Assembly: GCA_900754495.1 (NCBI GenBank)
Contig: CAAEDC010000207.1
Span: forward strand, 1 to 35,505
DNA from: Eggerthellaceae bacterium
GTDB taxonomy: Bacteria; Actinomycetota; Coriobacteriia; Coriobacteriales; Eggerthellaceae
DNA length: 35,505 nucleotides
Reading direction: 5' to 3'
This document shows positions 1 to 7,844 of the stretch, in pieces. Positions within the stretch are counted from its first letter, which is position 1. Every line of letters begins with the position of its first letter. The translations under genes and the position numbers were made by a program. Below the pieces are notes generated by a model. The model ran no database searches. It had not been told where the DNA came from and saw nothing but the letters and a program-made list of their open reading frames with translations.

Positions 1-40
1 AAGCCACGCCAACCCGGATTCAAACCCAGTTCGATTCTGA

Positions 41-212
41 AATCCCCCTAGGTCGAGCATAAGACAGCGAGAAGCCGCGAGGTGCGCTCCGGAGACGAGA
101 AAGCCCCGGTCGATTGGACTTCGGTCCATCGACCGGGGCTTGAACGGCTCCGGAGCGTGCATCGCGGCTTCGCAGCGTCGACCGGTTCCGGCGGTCGGCA
201 GACCGCCGGAAC
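41..212 (-). ncRNA. Structured 3' element, copy A (after guaB)
   Basis: This is one of three related copies (others at 18150-18318 and 24331-24522). Reading on the minus strand, directly after the guaB stop, there is a perfect 12-bp stem (185-196 with 201-212) closed by a TGCC loop. Next comes the box CGACGCTGCGAAG, then a long hairpin: 73-94 pairs with 148-169 with three mismatches, and an inner stem 102-118 pairs with 125-140 around a CGAA loop (UUCG on the plus strand). The box CTTCTCGCTG follows. No T-run follows the first stem, so it is not a standard intrinsic terminator. The three copies differ in stem sequence but keep pairing. Function unknown; the transcribed strand is inferred from position after minus-strand genes. 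Confidence 0.7.
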
Positions 213-1736
213 TTAATGAAGCGACACGTTGCTCGCGTAGGTGTTCTTGTCCTTGAGCACGACGTCGTGCGCGCCGCCCTCGACGATGGAGGTGGAGCTG
301 ACCAGCGTGAGCTTGGCCTTGTCCTGGAACTCCTCGATCGTGAGCGCGCCGCAGTTGCACATGGTCGCCTTGATCTTGTACAGCGTCAGCGCCACGTTGT
401 CCTTGAGCGAGCCGGCGTAGGGCACGTACGAGTCGACGCCCTCCTCGAAGGCGAGCGTCTTCTTGCCGCCCAGGTCGTAACGGCCCCAGTTGCGCGCACG
501 CGCGGAGCCCTCGCCCCAGTACTCCTTCATGTAGGTGCCGTTGACCATCACCTTGTTCGAGGGGCTCTCGTCGAAACGGGCGAAGTAGCGGCCCAGCATG
601 ACGAAGTCGGCGCCCATCGCCAGCGCCAGGGAGATGTGGTGGTCGTACACGATGCCGCCGTCGGAGCAGATCGGCACGTAGATGCCGGTCTCCTTGAAGT
701 ACTCGTCGCGCGCCTTGGCGACCTCGATGACCGCCGTGGCCTGGCCGCGGCCGATGCCCTTGGTCTCGCGCGTGATGCAGATCGAGCCGCCGCCGATGCC
801 GATCTTGATGAAGTCGGCGCCGGCCTCGGCGAGGAAGCGGAAGCCCTCGGCGTCGACGACGTTGCCCGCGCCGATCTTGACGTCATCGCCGTAGTGCTCG
901 CGCACCCACTCGATGGTCATCTTCTGCCAGTCGGAGAAGCCCTCGGAGCTGTCGATGCACAGCACGTCGGCACCGGCCTCCACCAGGGCGGGGATGCGCT
1001 CGGCGTAGTCGCGGGAGTTGATGCCCGCGCCGACCATGTAGCGCTTGTGCGCGTCGAGCATCTCGTTGGGGTTGGACTTGTGGGAATCGTAGTCCTTGCG
1101 GAACACGAGGTACATCAGGCAGTCGTTCTCGTCCACCACGGGCAGCGAGTTGAGCTTGTGGTCCCAGATGATGTCGTTGCACACCTTCAGGGTGGTGTCG
1201 GCGGGGGCGACGATGAGCTTCTCGCGCGGCGTCATGAAGTCGGCGACCTTCTCGTCCAGCGACATGCGGGACAGGCGGTAATCGCGCTCGGTCACGATGC
1301 CGAGCAGCTTGCCATGCGGGCCGCCGTCCTCGGTGACGGGCATGGTGGAGTGGCCGTAGCGCTCCTTGAGCTCGACGACCTCGCCCAGCGTCATGTCGGG
1401 ACGCAGGTTGGCATCGCTCACGACGAAGCCCGCCTTGTAGTCCTTTACGCGCTTGACCATCGCGGCCTCGTCCTCGATGGTCTGGTTGCCGTAGATGAAG
1501 GAAAGGCCGCCCTCGGTCGCCAGCGCGACGGCCATGTTGTCGTCGGAGACGGCCGCCATGATGGCCGACACCATGGGGATGCTCAGCGACAGCGGGCACT
1601 CCTCCTCGCCCTTGCGATACTTCACGAGCGGCGTCTTCAAGCTGACGGCCGTCGGGACGCACGTCGAAGGCGTGTGCCCAGGCACCAGAAGATACTCGTT
1701 GAACGTACGGGACGGCTCATCGTAATAGAATGCCAT
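213..1736 (-). CDS. guaB: IMP dehydrogenase
   Basis: Cytosolic enzyme that oxidises IMP to XMP with NAD+, the committed step of guanine nucleotide synthesis. The 507-residue product has the IMPDH barrel interrupted by a CBS-pair region at about 103-220. The catalytic loop is [10 protein letters not shown] at 316-325, with the nucleophile Cys320; the family norm is GPGSICTTR, so the loop is somewhat divergent. The phosphate-binding SDGG is at 358-361 and a mobile flap with RY lies near 419. The start at 1736 was chosen because AAGGAG (1744-1749) sits 7 nt upstream; an upstream in-frame ATG has no such site. The gene is monocistronic as far as seen, and a structured 3' element begins directly after its stop. 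Confidence 0.93.
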   Translation of the reverse strand: MAFYYDEPSRTFNEYLLVPGHTPSTCVPTAVSLKTPLVKYRKGEEECPLSLSIPMVSAIMAAVSDDNMAVALATEGGLSFIYGNQTIEDEAAMVKRVKDYKAGFVVSDANLRPDMTLGEVVELKERYGHSTMPVTEDGGPHGKLLGIVTERDYRLSRMSLDEKVADFMTPREKLIVAPADTTLKVCNDIIWDHKLNSLPVVDENDCLMYLVFRKDYDSHKSNPNEMLDAHKRYMVGAGINSRDYAERIPALVEAGADVLCIDSSEGFSDWQKMTIEWVREHYGDDVKIGAGNVVDAEGFRFLAEAGADFIKIGIGGGSICITRETKGIGRGQATAVIEVAKARDEYFKETGIYVPICSDGGIVYDHHISLALAMGADFVMLGRYFARFDESPSNKVMVNGTYMKEYWGEGSARARNWGRYDLGGKKTLAFEEGVDSYVPYAGSLKDNVALTLYKIKATMCNCGALTIEEFQDKAKLTLVSSTSIVEGGAHDVVLKDKNTYASNVSLH

Positions 1737-1803
1737 GGACGAACTCCTTCGCGAATCGGCGTGTGCGGGACGTGCGGCGCTGTGCAGCAACCTGATTCAC
1801 GCT

Positions 1804-1812
1804 ATTATGCCA
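1804..1812 (-). promoter_or_regulatory. Possible extended -10 promoter for guaB
   Basis: On the minus strand TGG-CATAAT gives an extended -10 hexamer 68 nt upstream of the guaB start, predicting a leader of about 60 nt. No good -35 is seen 16-18 nt further upstream, so this is a weak call. Confidence 0.35.
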
Positions 1813-1879
1813 CGCTCAAGGCCGACCTGCGGGAAAACCGCTCCGAAACGGGATAAATCCACGCTGCGCGATGCAAGGG

Positions 1880-1949
1880 GTGACGGGGGACGGCCCCGGT
1901 GTCACATTTGGATAAAATCAAATGTGACACCGGGGCCGTCCCCCGTCAC
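1880..1949. repeat. Perfect 31-bp inverted repeat
   Basis: 1880-1910 is the exact reverse complement of 1919-1949, with an 8-nt AT-rich loop (1911-1918). It lies between the guaB promoter region and the 3' end of the ABC ATPase gene. Both arms contain GTGAC, GGGGACGG and GTGTCAC, a style of palindromic repeat I recall from coriobacterial and clostridial intergenic regions. It could act as a bidirectional transcript end or be a REP/MITE-like repeat; no transposase is nearby. Confidence 0.85.
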
Positions 1950-1955
1950 CACCAC

Positions 1956-2732
1956 CTACCCTTCGGCGTAGTTCGAGAGGAACGATTTGGTGCGCTGGTG
2001 CTGCGGGTTGTCGATCACCTGGGCGGCGGGACCCTCCTCCACGATGAAGCCGCCGTCCATGAAGACGATGCGGTCGGCCACATCGCGGGCGAAACGCATC
2101 TCGTGGGTGACGATGACCATCGTCATGTTCTCGTCGGCCAGGCTGCGGATGACCTTGAGCACCTCTTTGGTGAGCTCGGGATCGAGCGCGCTGGTCGGCT
2201 CGTCGAAGAACAGGATCTCGGGATCCATCGCGAGCGCGCGGGCGATCGCGACGCGCTGCTTCTGCCCGCCGGACAGCTCGCAAGGCACCATGTCCTCCTT
2301 GCCCGACAGCCCCATCTTGGCCAGCAGGGCGCGCGCGTGCTCCTCCGCCTGGGCGCGCGGGCGCTTGAGCACGCTCACCGGCGCGTCCATGACGTTTTTG
2401 AGCACCGTGTAGTGCGGGAACAGGTTGAAGTCCTGGAACACCAGGCCGAACCGCTCCTTGGCGCGCTTGACGACGTCCTTGCCCGCGTACACCGCGCGTC
2501 CCGACTCGTCGCGCGCCACCTGCACGTCCCCGAACGCGAGCGAGCCACCGTCCAGCGTCTCGAGCAGCGTCGCGCATCGCAGAAGCGTCGACTTGCCGCC
2601 ACCCGACGGCCCGATGATCGCCACGACCTCGCCCGGCATCACCGACAGCGAGATGTCCTTCAAAACCTCAGTCTCCCCGAAGCTCTTCTTAGCATGCTCG
2701 ATAGAAAGCAGAGGAAGCTGTTTGTCGTCCAT
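1956..2732 (-). CDS. Polar amino acid ABC transporter ATPase (GlnQ-like)
   Basis: Cytoplasmic ATPase that powers import of a polar amino acid with the permease (2919-3572) and lipoprotein (3756-4616) encoded upstream. The 258-residue product has Walker A GPSGGGKST (41-49), signature LSGGQKQR (153-160), Walker B EILFFDEP (172-179), a D-loop SALD and a switch VTHE histidine, all intact. The start at 2732 is preferred over an ATG at 2747 because GGAGAG lies 8 nt upstream. It is the last gene of the operon; a long imperfect hairpin (2778-2902) separates it from the permease gene. The substrate is not readable from the sequence; glutamine/arginine-type is the family default. Confidence 0.88.
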   Translation of the reverse strand: MDDKQLPLLSIEHAKKSFGETEVLKDISLSVMPGEVVAIIGPSGGGKSTLLRCATLLETLDGGSLAFGDVQVARDESGRAVYAGKDVVKRAKERFGLVFQDFNLFPHYTVLKNVMDAPVSVLKRPRAQAEEHARALLAKMGLSGKEDMVPCELSGGQKQRVAIARALAMDPEILFFDEPTSALDPELTKEVLKVIRSLADENMTMVIVTHEMRFARDVADRIVFMDGGFIVEEGPAAQVIDNPQHQRTKSFLSNYAEG

Positions 2733-2777
2733 TTCGGATCTCTCCATTCCGGATAGAATCACAAGCATATCAACGTA

Positions 2778-2902
2778 GCCGCGTCGTGCGAGAGGAGGGC
2801 TCGCGCGCAGTATCCGCAGCGCCTTGATCGCGTTCCTTGGAACGCGATGGCAATCAAGCGAGGACTTGTTTGAGCACGTGCCCTCCCCTCGCACGACGCG
2901 GC
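2778..2902 (-). repeat. Long imperfect hairpin between permease and ATPase genes
   Basis: A 22-nt arm (2778-2799) pairs with 2881-2902 with a single mismatch. Inside it a second perfect stem, ATCGCGTTCC with GGAACGCGAT, closes on a 2-nt loop and is extended by CTTGAT/ATCAAG. The structure begins about 16 nt after the permease stop and ends before the ATPase ribosome site. It could set permease:ATPase ratios by RNA processing or partial termination. It does not share the primary sequence of the A/B/C elements. Confidence 0.75.
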
Positions 2903-2918
2903 GGACCGGCGATTACCG

Positions 2919-3572
2919 CTAGTCATGGTAATACGACATCTTCTTCTCGATCCTGGTCAGGATCATCTCGACGATGAAGTTGAACACCCAGTAGATCACG
3001 CCGGCGAGCAGGTACGGCACCATGCTCACCTGCGACGCGGCAAGCGCCTTGGCCTGGGTGAACATCTCCATGATGCCCACGACGAAGGCGAGCGAGGTGT
3101 CCTTGACCAGCGTGATGACCTCGTTGCTCATGGCGGGCAGGATGCGCTTGGCAACCTGGGGCAGGATGATCTTCATGAACGTCTGGGCGCGCGTGTAGCC
3201 CAGCACCTCTGCCGCCTCGTATTGACCGCGCGGGATCGACTGCAAGCCGCTGCGGTAGATCTCGCCGAAATACGCCGCGTAGTTGATGATGAAGCCGATC
3301 GAGCACGCCCAGTATTTCCAATCGGGCCCCATCTGCAGGCCGAACAGGTAGTACGGCCCGAACATCAGCGCCATCAGCTGCAGCATCAACGGCGTGCCGC
3401 GCATGACCGAGATGTAGAAGCGCGTGATAAGCGCCAACGGCTTGAGCTTGCTCATGCGGCACAGCGCCACCACGACGCCGAGCGGCAGCGCGCCCACCAA
3501 CGTGGTGACGAACACCTGCAGCGTCAGCACCAGGCCCGAACCCAGAAGCTCGAGCATCGTCGCCAATTCCAT
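2919..3572 (-). CDS. Amino acid ABC transporter permease
   Basis: Membrane channel subunit of the importer, 217 residues, the usual size for the HisM/GlnP family. It has an N-terminal membrane segment from about residue 10, the family motif MRGTPLMLQL (58-67), and a cytoplasmic EAA loop (EAAEVLGYTRAQ...LPQ) that contacts the ATPase. Further hydrophobic segments run to a charged C-terminus. The start at 3572 follows an AAAGAGG ribosome site at 6-nt spacing. It sits between the binding-protein gene (183 nt upstream, with two hairpins in the gap) and the ATPase gene, all on the minus strand. Confidence 0.9.
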   Translation of the reverse strand: MELATMLELLGSGLVLTLQVFVTTLVGALPLGVVVALCRMSKLKPLALITRFYISVMRGTPLMLQLMALMFGPYYLFGLQMGPDWKYWACSIGFIINYAAYFGEIYRSGLQSIPRGQYEAAEVLGYTRAQTFMKIILPQVAKRILPAMSNEVITLVKDTSLAFVVGIMEMFTQAKALAASQVSMVPYLLAGVIYWVFNFIVEMILTRIEKKMSYYHD

Positions 3573-3652
3573 GAAGTGCCTCTTTCCTATCGGCGGCGCA
3601 CCGCCGAATCCCCCTTGGCCCGCATGCGGGGCGGACCCCTCTTTTCAGCGCA

Positions 3653-3684
3653 GAAGCGCGCCCATCCCCAGACGGGCGCGCTTC
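3653..3684 (-). terminator. Intercistronic hairpin (possible attenuating terminator)
   Basis: Perfect 11-bp stem GAAGCGCGCCC/GGGCGCGCTTC with a 10-nt loop, lying between the binding-protein and permease genes. There is no real U-tract. Such hairpins after the binding-protein gene commonly keep that protein in excess over the membrane parts. Confidence 0.5.
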
Positions 3685-3716
3685 CAATCCCTACGGCAAG
3701 CAGCGCGGGATGCCGA

Positions 3717-3740
3717 CGGGCGGGTCGACGCACCCGCCCG
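3717..3740 (-). terminator. Hairpin after the binding-protein gene
   Basis: Perfect 9-bp GC stem CGGGCGGGT/ACCCGCCCG with a 6-nt loop, 15 nt after the stop of the binding-protein gene. It lacks a clear T-run, so it may protect the upstream mRNA rather than end it. Confidence 0.5.
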
Positions 3741-3755
3741 AACGATTTCGGTTGC

Positions 3756-4616
3756 CTACTTCAGCACCCAGTTGTCGAAGGACAGGCCGTACTCTGCGTA
3801 CTTGTCGCACAGCTCCTGGACGGTGCCGTCCTCGTACATCGCCTTGAGCGTCGCGGTGACCGTAGCCGCCAGATCCTCATCGCCCTGCTTGAAGCCGACC
3901 GCGTAGTGCTCGGAGCTCAGCGTGTCGATGATGGTGTAGGTGTCGGGCTTGGCGGACATCTGGTAGTTGGCGATGGAGAGGTCGCACGCCACCGCGTCGA
4001 CCATGCCGGACTCAAGCTGCATGAACGCGTTGTTGTAGTCGCTGATGGTCTGCGGAGCGCCGCCGGCGAACGTCGCCGCCAGATCGGCCGCGTCGCCCTC
4101 GAGCACGTCGAGCGCAGCGGAATCGACCTGCGTCATGACCGTCTTGCCCGCAAGGGCGGCGGAATCGGCGATGCCGGAATCGCTCTTCACGACGATGACC
4201 TGCTCATTGAGCATGTAGGGCTCGGAGAAGGTGTAGTCGTCCTCGCGGCCCTCCATGGTGAAGCCGTTCCAGATGCAGTTGATGGATCCGCTGCTGAGCA
4301 GCGCGTCCTTGGCATCCCAATCGATGGCCGAAAGCTCCAGGCTCCAGCCGTTGCGCTCGGCCACCTCGGCGGCCAGATCAAGGTCGAAGCCGGTGTACTC
4401 GCCGTCGTCGCCGACGAAGCCGTACGGCGGATACCCCTGATCGAAGCCGACGGTCAGCGTGAACTCGGCGGACTCAGCGGATGCACCCTCGTCGCCGCCC
4501 GCGCTCTGCGATTCGTTGGAACCGCCGGAGCAGCCCGCCATCAGCGCGGCTGCCAGCGCCAGCATCGCAGCGATGGCGGCCAGCGCCCAGATCCTCTTCC
4601 TTGCAAGAGCCTTCAT
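3756..4616 (-). CDS. Amino acid ABC transporter substrate-binding lipoprotein
   Basis: Extracytoplasmic receptor of the importer, 286 residues. It starts with a basic N-region, a hydrophobic stretch and the lipobox LMAGC (Cys29), followed by a Gly/Ser/Asn/Glu linker, so it should be a diacylated lipoprotein. The mature part is a family-3 periplasmic binding domain: FDQGYPPYGFVGDDGEYTGF is the typical N-terminal ligand region, and SGSINCIWNGFTM the hinge-side motif. The ATG at 4616 follows a strong GGAGGAAAG site. It is the first gene of the operon and has its own promoter at 4761-4789. Confidence 0.9.
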   Translation of the reverse strand: MKALARKRIWALAAIAAMLALAAALMAGCSGGSNESQSAGGDEGASAESAEFTLTVGFDQGYPPYGFVGDDGEYTGFDLDLAAEVAERNGWSLELSAIDWDAKDALLSSGSINCIWNGFTMEGREDDYTFSEPYMLNEQVIVVKSDSGIADSAALAGKTVMTQVDSAALDVLEGDAADLAATFAGGAPQTISDYNNAFMQLESGMVDAVACDLSIANYQMSAKPDTYTIIDTLSSEHYAVGFKQGDEDLAATVTATLKAMYEDGTVQELCDKYAEYGLSFDNWVLK

Positions 4617-4760
4617 GCTTTCCTCCCCCCGGCGCCTCGCAGCGCCTCTCGTTTGCGAAGGGCCGCGTCCCGCGCCCTCCGGCTTCCCGGAACGGCGCCG
4701 ATGTCCGCGCCGTCCTGTTTCACTCTACCACTCTACCGTACTAAAGTACTTGCAGCGCAT

Positions 4761-4789
4761 ACTATGGAACATAGGGAAAGCGATGTCAA
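4761..4789 (-). promoter_or_regulatory. Promoter of the importer operon
   Basis: On the minus strand TTGACA (4784-4789), a 17-nt spacer and CATAGT (4761-4766). The predicted start near 4754 lies just before a small palindrome GTACT-AA-AGTAC (4738-4749), placed where a repressor operator could sit. Confidence 0.65.
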
Positions 4790-5124
4790 CCCTCCCCGCG
4801 AGGTTTTCCGTGAAGGGATTGCGCCCTGCCTGCCATCTGCGCAAAACACGCGGATGCCCGCTTCTGAGCGTTTCGGATGAAATCGCGCTGTTTTGGGTGA
4901 AATGGGAAGCGATATGGATGAGCCGAAGGCGTTCTGGGTGGTTTCAAGACATCGAAACACCCAGAACGCCCCTGTTTCATCCCGTATGCGAAATAACGGA
5001 TGAAGCGGGGCGTTCTGGGCAGCGACAAGAGACAATGCCAAAGCCCGGGTGGTGCGTCGATTGATGGCGTCACTACCCGGGCTTGCGAGGCGCGGTCCAG
5101 CCCGCCCGAGCGAACTCGGCGCGC
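4790..5124. other. Intergenic stretch with palindromic repeats
   Basis: No credible gene. It holds a hairpin 4928-4945/4954-4970 (GGCGTTCTGGGTG arms, one bulge), a second overlapping inverted repeat in which CGCCCCTGTTTCATCC (from 4967) faces GGATGAAGCGGGGCG (about 4998-5012), a third copy of GCGTTCTGGG near 5010, and a terminator for the M18 gene. Related TTCTGGACA/TGTCCAGAA palindromes occur at 20313-20347. Confidence 0.6.
5041..5084 (-). terminator. Terminator hairpin after the M18 aminopeptidase
   Basis: AAGCCCGGGT (5041-5050) pairs exactly with ACCCGGGCTT (5075-5084), with further pairing inside. On the minus strand it is followed by a moderately T-rich stretch. Confidence 0.6.
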
Positions 5125-6534
5125 TTACGCGTTGCGTAGGAACGCCTCGTAGCCGCGGCAGGCCTCGTAGATGTCGGCTTTGCTCGTGACCTCCCACGGG
5201 GCATGCATCGACAGCACGGCGACGCCGGAGTCGATCACGTCCATGCCGTACTTGGCGGGAATGTAGGCGATGGTCCCGCCGCCGCCCGCATCGACGCGGC
5301 CCAGCTCGGCGGTCTGGAACGACACGTTCGCATCGTCCATCACGCGGCGCACGCGCGCGACGTACTCGGCGGAGGCGTCGTTGGAGCCGCTCTTGCCGCG
5401 CGCGCCCGTGTACTTGTTGAACACCAGACCGCGGCCGACGAATGCGGAGTTTTTCGCCTCGAACACGCTGGCGTACGCCGGATCGAAGCCGGCGGACACG
5501 TCGGAGGACAGCATGCGGCACGCCTTGAGCGCGCGACGCAACGGCAGCTCGCCCGCCTCGCCGGCAAGCGCCATGACCTCGGCGATCGTGTTCTCGAAGA
5601 ACTGCGACGCCATGCCGGTGGCGCCCACCGAGCCGATCTCCTCCTTGTCGACCAGCACTGTCACCGCCGTGCGCTCGGGCACCTCGCCCGCCAGCGCCAG
5701 CTGCGCCACGAGCGACGTGTACGCGCACACGCGGTCGTCCTGCCCGTACCCGATCACCATCGACCGGTCGAATCCGCAATCGCGGGCACGTCCCGCGGGC
5801 ACGACCTCGATCTCCGCCGACAGGAAGTCCTCCTCGTCCATCCCGTAGGCATCAGCGAGCAACGAAAGGATATGCGCCTTGACCGGCTCCTTCTCCTCCT
5901 GCTCGGAATCGCCCGCGCCATCGCCGCCCGCCGGCTGATTCCCAACGAGCACATCGAGCGCCTCGCCTTCAACGACCTCGCTCGCCTTCTTCCCCATCTG
6001 CTGATTCCCCAGATGCGGCAGAAGGTCGGTCACGCAGAACACCGGATCGCCCGGCTCATCGCCCAGGCGCACCTCGACGACCGTCCCGTCCTTCTTGGCG
6101 ATGACGCCGTGCAGCGCCAGCGGCAGCGCCACCCACTGGTAGTGCTTGATGCCGCCGTAGTAATGGGTGTCCAGGTACGCGAGCCCGTTGCCCTCGTAAA
6201 GCGGGTTCTGCTTGAGATCGAGGCGCGGCGAGTCGATATGCGCGCCCAGGATGTTGGCGCCTTCGGCAAGCGGTGCACGCCCCAGCTGCACGAGGATCAC
6301 CGCCTTGCCGTGGTCGCACGCCCACACCTTGTCGCCGGGCACGAGCGTGCGGCCGTCGCGCACCGCCTCGTCGAGGCTGCGGTAGCCCACCTTCTCGGCC
6401 AGCTCGATAGCCGCCGCGGCGCACTCGCGCTCGGTCTTGTTCTCGGAGATGAAGTCGATGTAGTCGGCGGCAAGCGCGTTCAACCGGCCGAGCTCGGCCT
6501 CATCGTACTTCTTCCATGCCACGTCCCTCTCCAC
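5125..6534 (-). CDS. M18 family aspartyl aminopeptidase
   Basis: Cytosolic di-zinc aminopeptidase that removes N-terminal, usually acidic, residues from peptides; a fit for an amino-acid-using anaerobe. The 469-residue product has the metal and catalytic motifs of clan MH/M18: GAHIDSPRLDLK (H99, D101), GYGQDDR (D266/D267), DKEEIGS (E298/E299), SSDVSAG (D345) and SMHAPWE (H444). A charged linker at about 201-217 is the typical M18 insertion. The start is taken as GTG at 6534 because GGAG lies 8 nt upstream and the M18 homology begins there; the open frame continues upstream without a ribosome site. It is divergent from the rlmA-like gene. Possible -10 TACAAT at 6588-6593 without a clear -35. 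Confidence 0.92.
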   Translation of the reverse strand: MERDVAWKKYDEAELGRLNALAADYIDFISENKTERECAAAAIELAEKVGYRSLDEAVRDGRTLVPGDKVWACDHGKAVILVQLGRAPLAEGANILGAHIDSPRLDLKQNPLYEGNGLAYLDTHYYGGIKHYQWVALPLALHGVIAKKDGTVVEVRLGDEPGDPVFCVTDLLPHLGNQQMGKKASEVVEGEALDVLVGNQPAGGDGAGDSEQEEKEPVKAHILSLLADAYGMDEEDFLSAEIEVVPAGRARDCGFDRSMVIGYGQDDRVCAYTSLVAQLALAGEVPERTAVTVLVDKEEIGSVGATGMASQFFENTIAEVMALAGEAGELPLRRALKACRMLSSDVSAGFDPAYASVFEAKNSAFVGRGLVFNKYTGARGKSGSNDASAEYVARVRRVMDDANVSFQTAELGRVDAGGGGTIAYIPAKYGMDVIDSGVAVLSMHAPWEVTSKADIYEACRGYEAFLRNA

Positions 6535-6657
6535 AGGATTGCTCCTTCCCCCGGGCCGCCCCGGATCCGTCTCGTTCTCAACGAGCCATTGTAGCGCGGA
6601 CGCGCGAGACGGCTGCGGGATTCTTTTTTCGCACGCCGTCACGCAGCGCGCTTCCGC

Positions 6658-6686
6658 TTGACTTCGGAAATCGGGCACCGTATAGT
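6658..6686 (+). promoter_or_regulatory. Promoter of the rlmA-like gene
   Basis: TTGACT (6658-6663), exactly 17 nt, TATAGT (6681-6686). The predicted start near 6693 gives a leader of about 115 nt containing a hairpin at 6738-6766. Confidence 0.7.
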
Positions 6687-6737
6687 CGCAACCGTTTAAA
6701 ACCCGTGTGGATTTTTCTGGGCGCAAGCCACCTTTTC

Positions 6738-6770
6738 GCCACACAGCCGAGCTTCGGTTGTGCGGCTTTT
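6738..6770 (+). promoter_or_regulatory. Leader hairpin followed by TTTT (possible attenuator)
   Basis: An imperfect stem from 6738 to 6766 (GCCACACAGCCGAG against CTTCGGTTGTGCGGC, mostly Watson-Crick with wobbles and one mismatch) is followed at once by TTTT at 6767-6770. It lies between promoter and start codon, so it resembles a weak terminator in the leader. Confidence 0.4.
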
Positions 6771-6808
6771 CCATGCCGCCAACCGCATGCGGGGGAAAGG
6801 CACACGCT

Positions 6809-7663
6809 ATGAAATCGAACCCCTTCGCCGGTTGCGAGGACGTCCTCGCCTGCCCGACCTGCCGGGAGCCGCTCGCCCTATCCGGAACGTCGCTGCGCTG
6901 CTCGCGCAACCACTGCTTCGACATCGCGCGCCAGGGATACGTCAACTTGCTCGCGCACCACAAGGCCGCCGGCCCCTACGACCGGGACTCGTTCCTCAAC
7001 CGCCGCGCGGTCTTCTCGAGCGGGCTCTACGACGAGCTTGTCTTCGCGCTGCGCAACACGATAACGGCACTTGGCATCGAGGGCGCGATAGTCGACGCGG
7101 GATGTGGCGAGGGGTTCTTCTCCAACCGGCTGGCGGACGAGCTCGCGACGAATGCGCCCGCGGCGCCAATCCGCCTCTTCTCGTTCGACATCTGCAAAGA
7201 CGCCGTCCGCCTCGCTGCCGGCGCGGATCGGAACGGCTCCATCGCGTGGTTCGTCGCCGACCTGGCATCGATCCCCCTGCGCGACCATTGCGCGCGCGGC
7301 GTGCTCAACGTCTTCTCTCCGGCGAACTACCCGGAGTTCCGCCGCGTGCTCGGACAGGGCGGCTTCCTGATCAAGGCCGTTCCCACCGCGAAACACTTCC
7401 ATGAAATCCGAGAGCAGATCGGCGCCAGCGCACCGGAGCGCAAGGACTACTCGAACGAGCGCGTGCTGCGGCACTTCTCCGAATCCTGCACGATGAGGGA
7501 GCACCGCACGGTCACTTCCACGATCCACCCGACACCGGCGCAACTTTCCGCCGCGGTCGAGATGACGCCGATCATGTTCGGAATGGACCGCGCATCCGTC
7601 AACTGGGCATCGATCGACACGCTCACCATGGAAGCAGAGCTCCTGGTAGGGACGTTTGACTGA
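6809..7663 (+). CDS. 23S rRNA (guanine-N1)-methyltransferase, RlmA family
   Basis: SAM-dependent methyltransferase expected to modify a guanine in domain II of 23S rRNA (G745 or G748 in known members). The 284-residue product begins with the family zinc knuckle: CPTC (C15, C18) and CSRNH (C31, H35), followed by the typical FDIARQGYVNLL. Next is the loop with DRDSFLNRRAVFSSGLY. The SAM-binding motif VDAGCGEGFFS lies near 93-103. The ATG at 6809 follows GGGGGAAAGG; the open frame extends upstream but without a ribosome site and past the predicted transcription start. Which guanine is methylated (RlmA I or II) cannot be decided here. Confidence 0.85.
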   Translation: MKSNPFAGCEDVLACPTCREPLALSGTSLRCSRNHCFDIARQGYVNLLAHHKAAGPYDRDSFLNRRAVFSSGLYDELVFALRNTITALGIEGAIVDAGCGEGFFSNRLADELATNAPAAPIRLFSFDICKDAVRLAAGADRNGSIAWFVADLASIPLRDHCARGVLNVFSPANYPEFRRVLGQGGFLIKAVPTAKHFHEIREQIGASAPERKDYSNERVLRHFSESCTMREHRTVTSTIHPTPAQLSAAVEMTPIMFGMDRASVNWASIDTLTMEAELLVGTFD

Positions 7664-7844
7664 ACGGAATATCCGAGCACGAAGGCTCCAACCCCGGCGC
7701 TCGCCCGCAAGGTGTTTCTTTTTAGTAACCGTTCCTTTACGGCTGACCCGTCGGAAGCGGTTTGGAGCACAATAGATGATGCGTCATTTCGCGCATGCGG
7801 CGATGGCGCCGCGATCCGCACAACCGCAACCCGAAAGGCACCCC

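Noticed and set aside
185..212. 12-bp stem after guaB as a normal intrinsic terminator
   Set aside because: No T-run follows on the minus strand, and the same stem with the same loop starts two other complex elements, one of them ahead of a real terminator.
216..1856. 546-codon open frame antisense to guaB
   Set aside because: Shadow of IMP dehydrogenase in a high-GC genome; no family features.
6809..7663. Arsenite methyltransferase (arsM) to partner arsS
   Set aside because: The N-terminal zinc knuckle and FDIARQGYVNLL motif identify the RlmA rRNA methyltransferase family; it lacks the ArsM cysteines.
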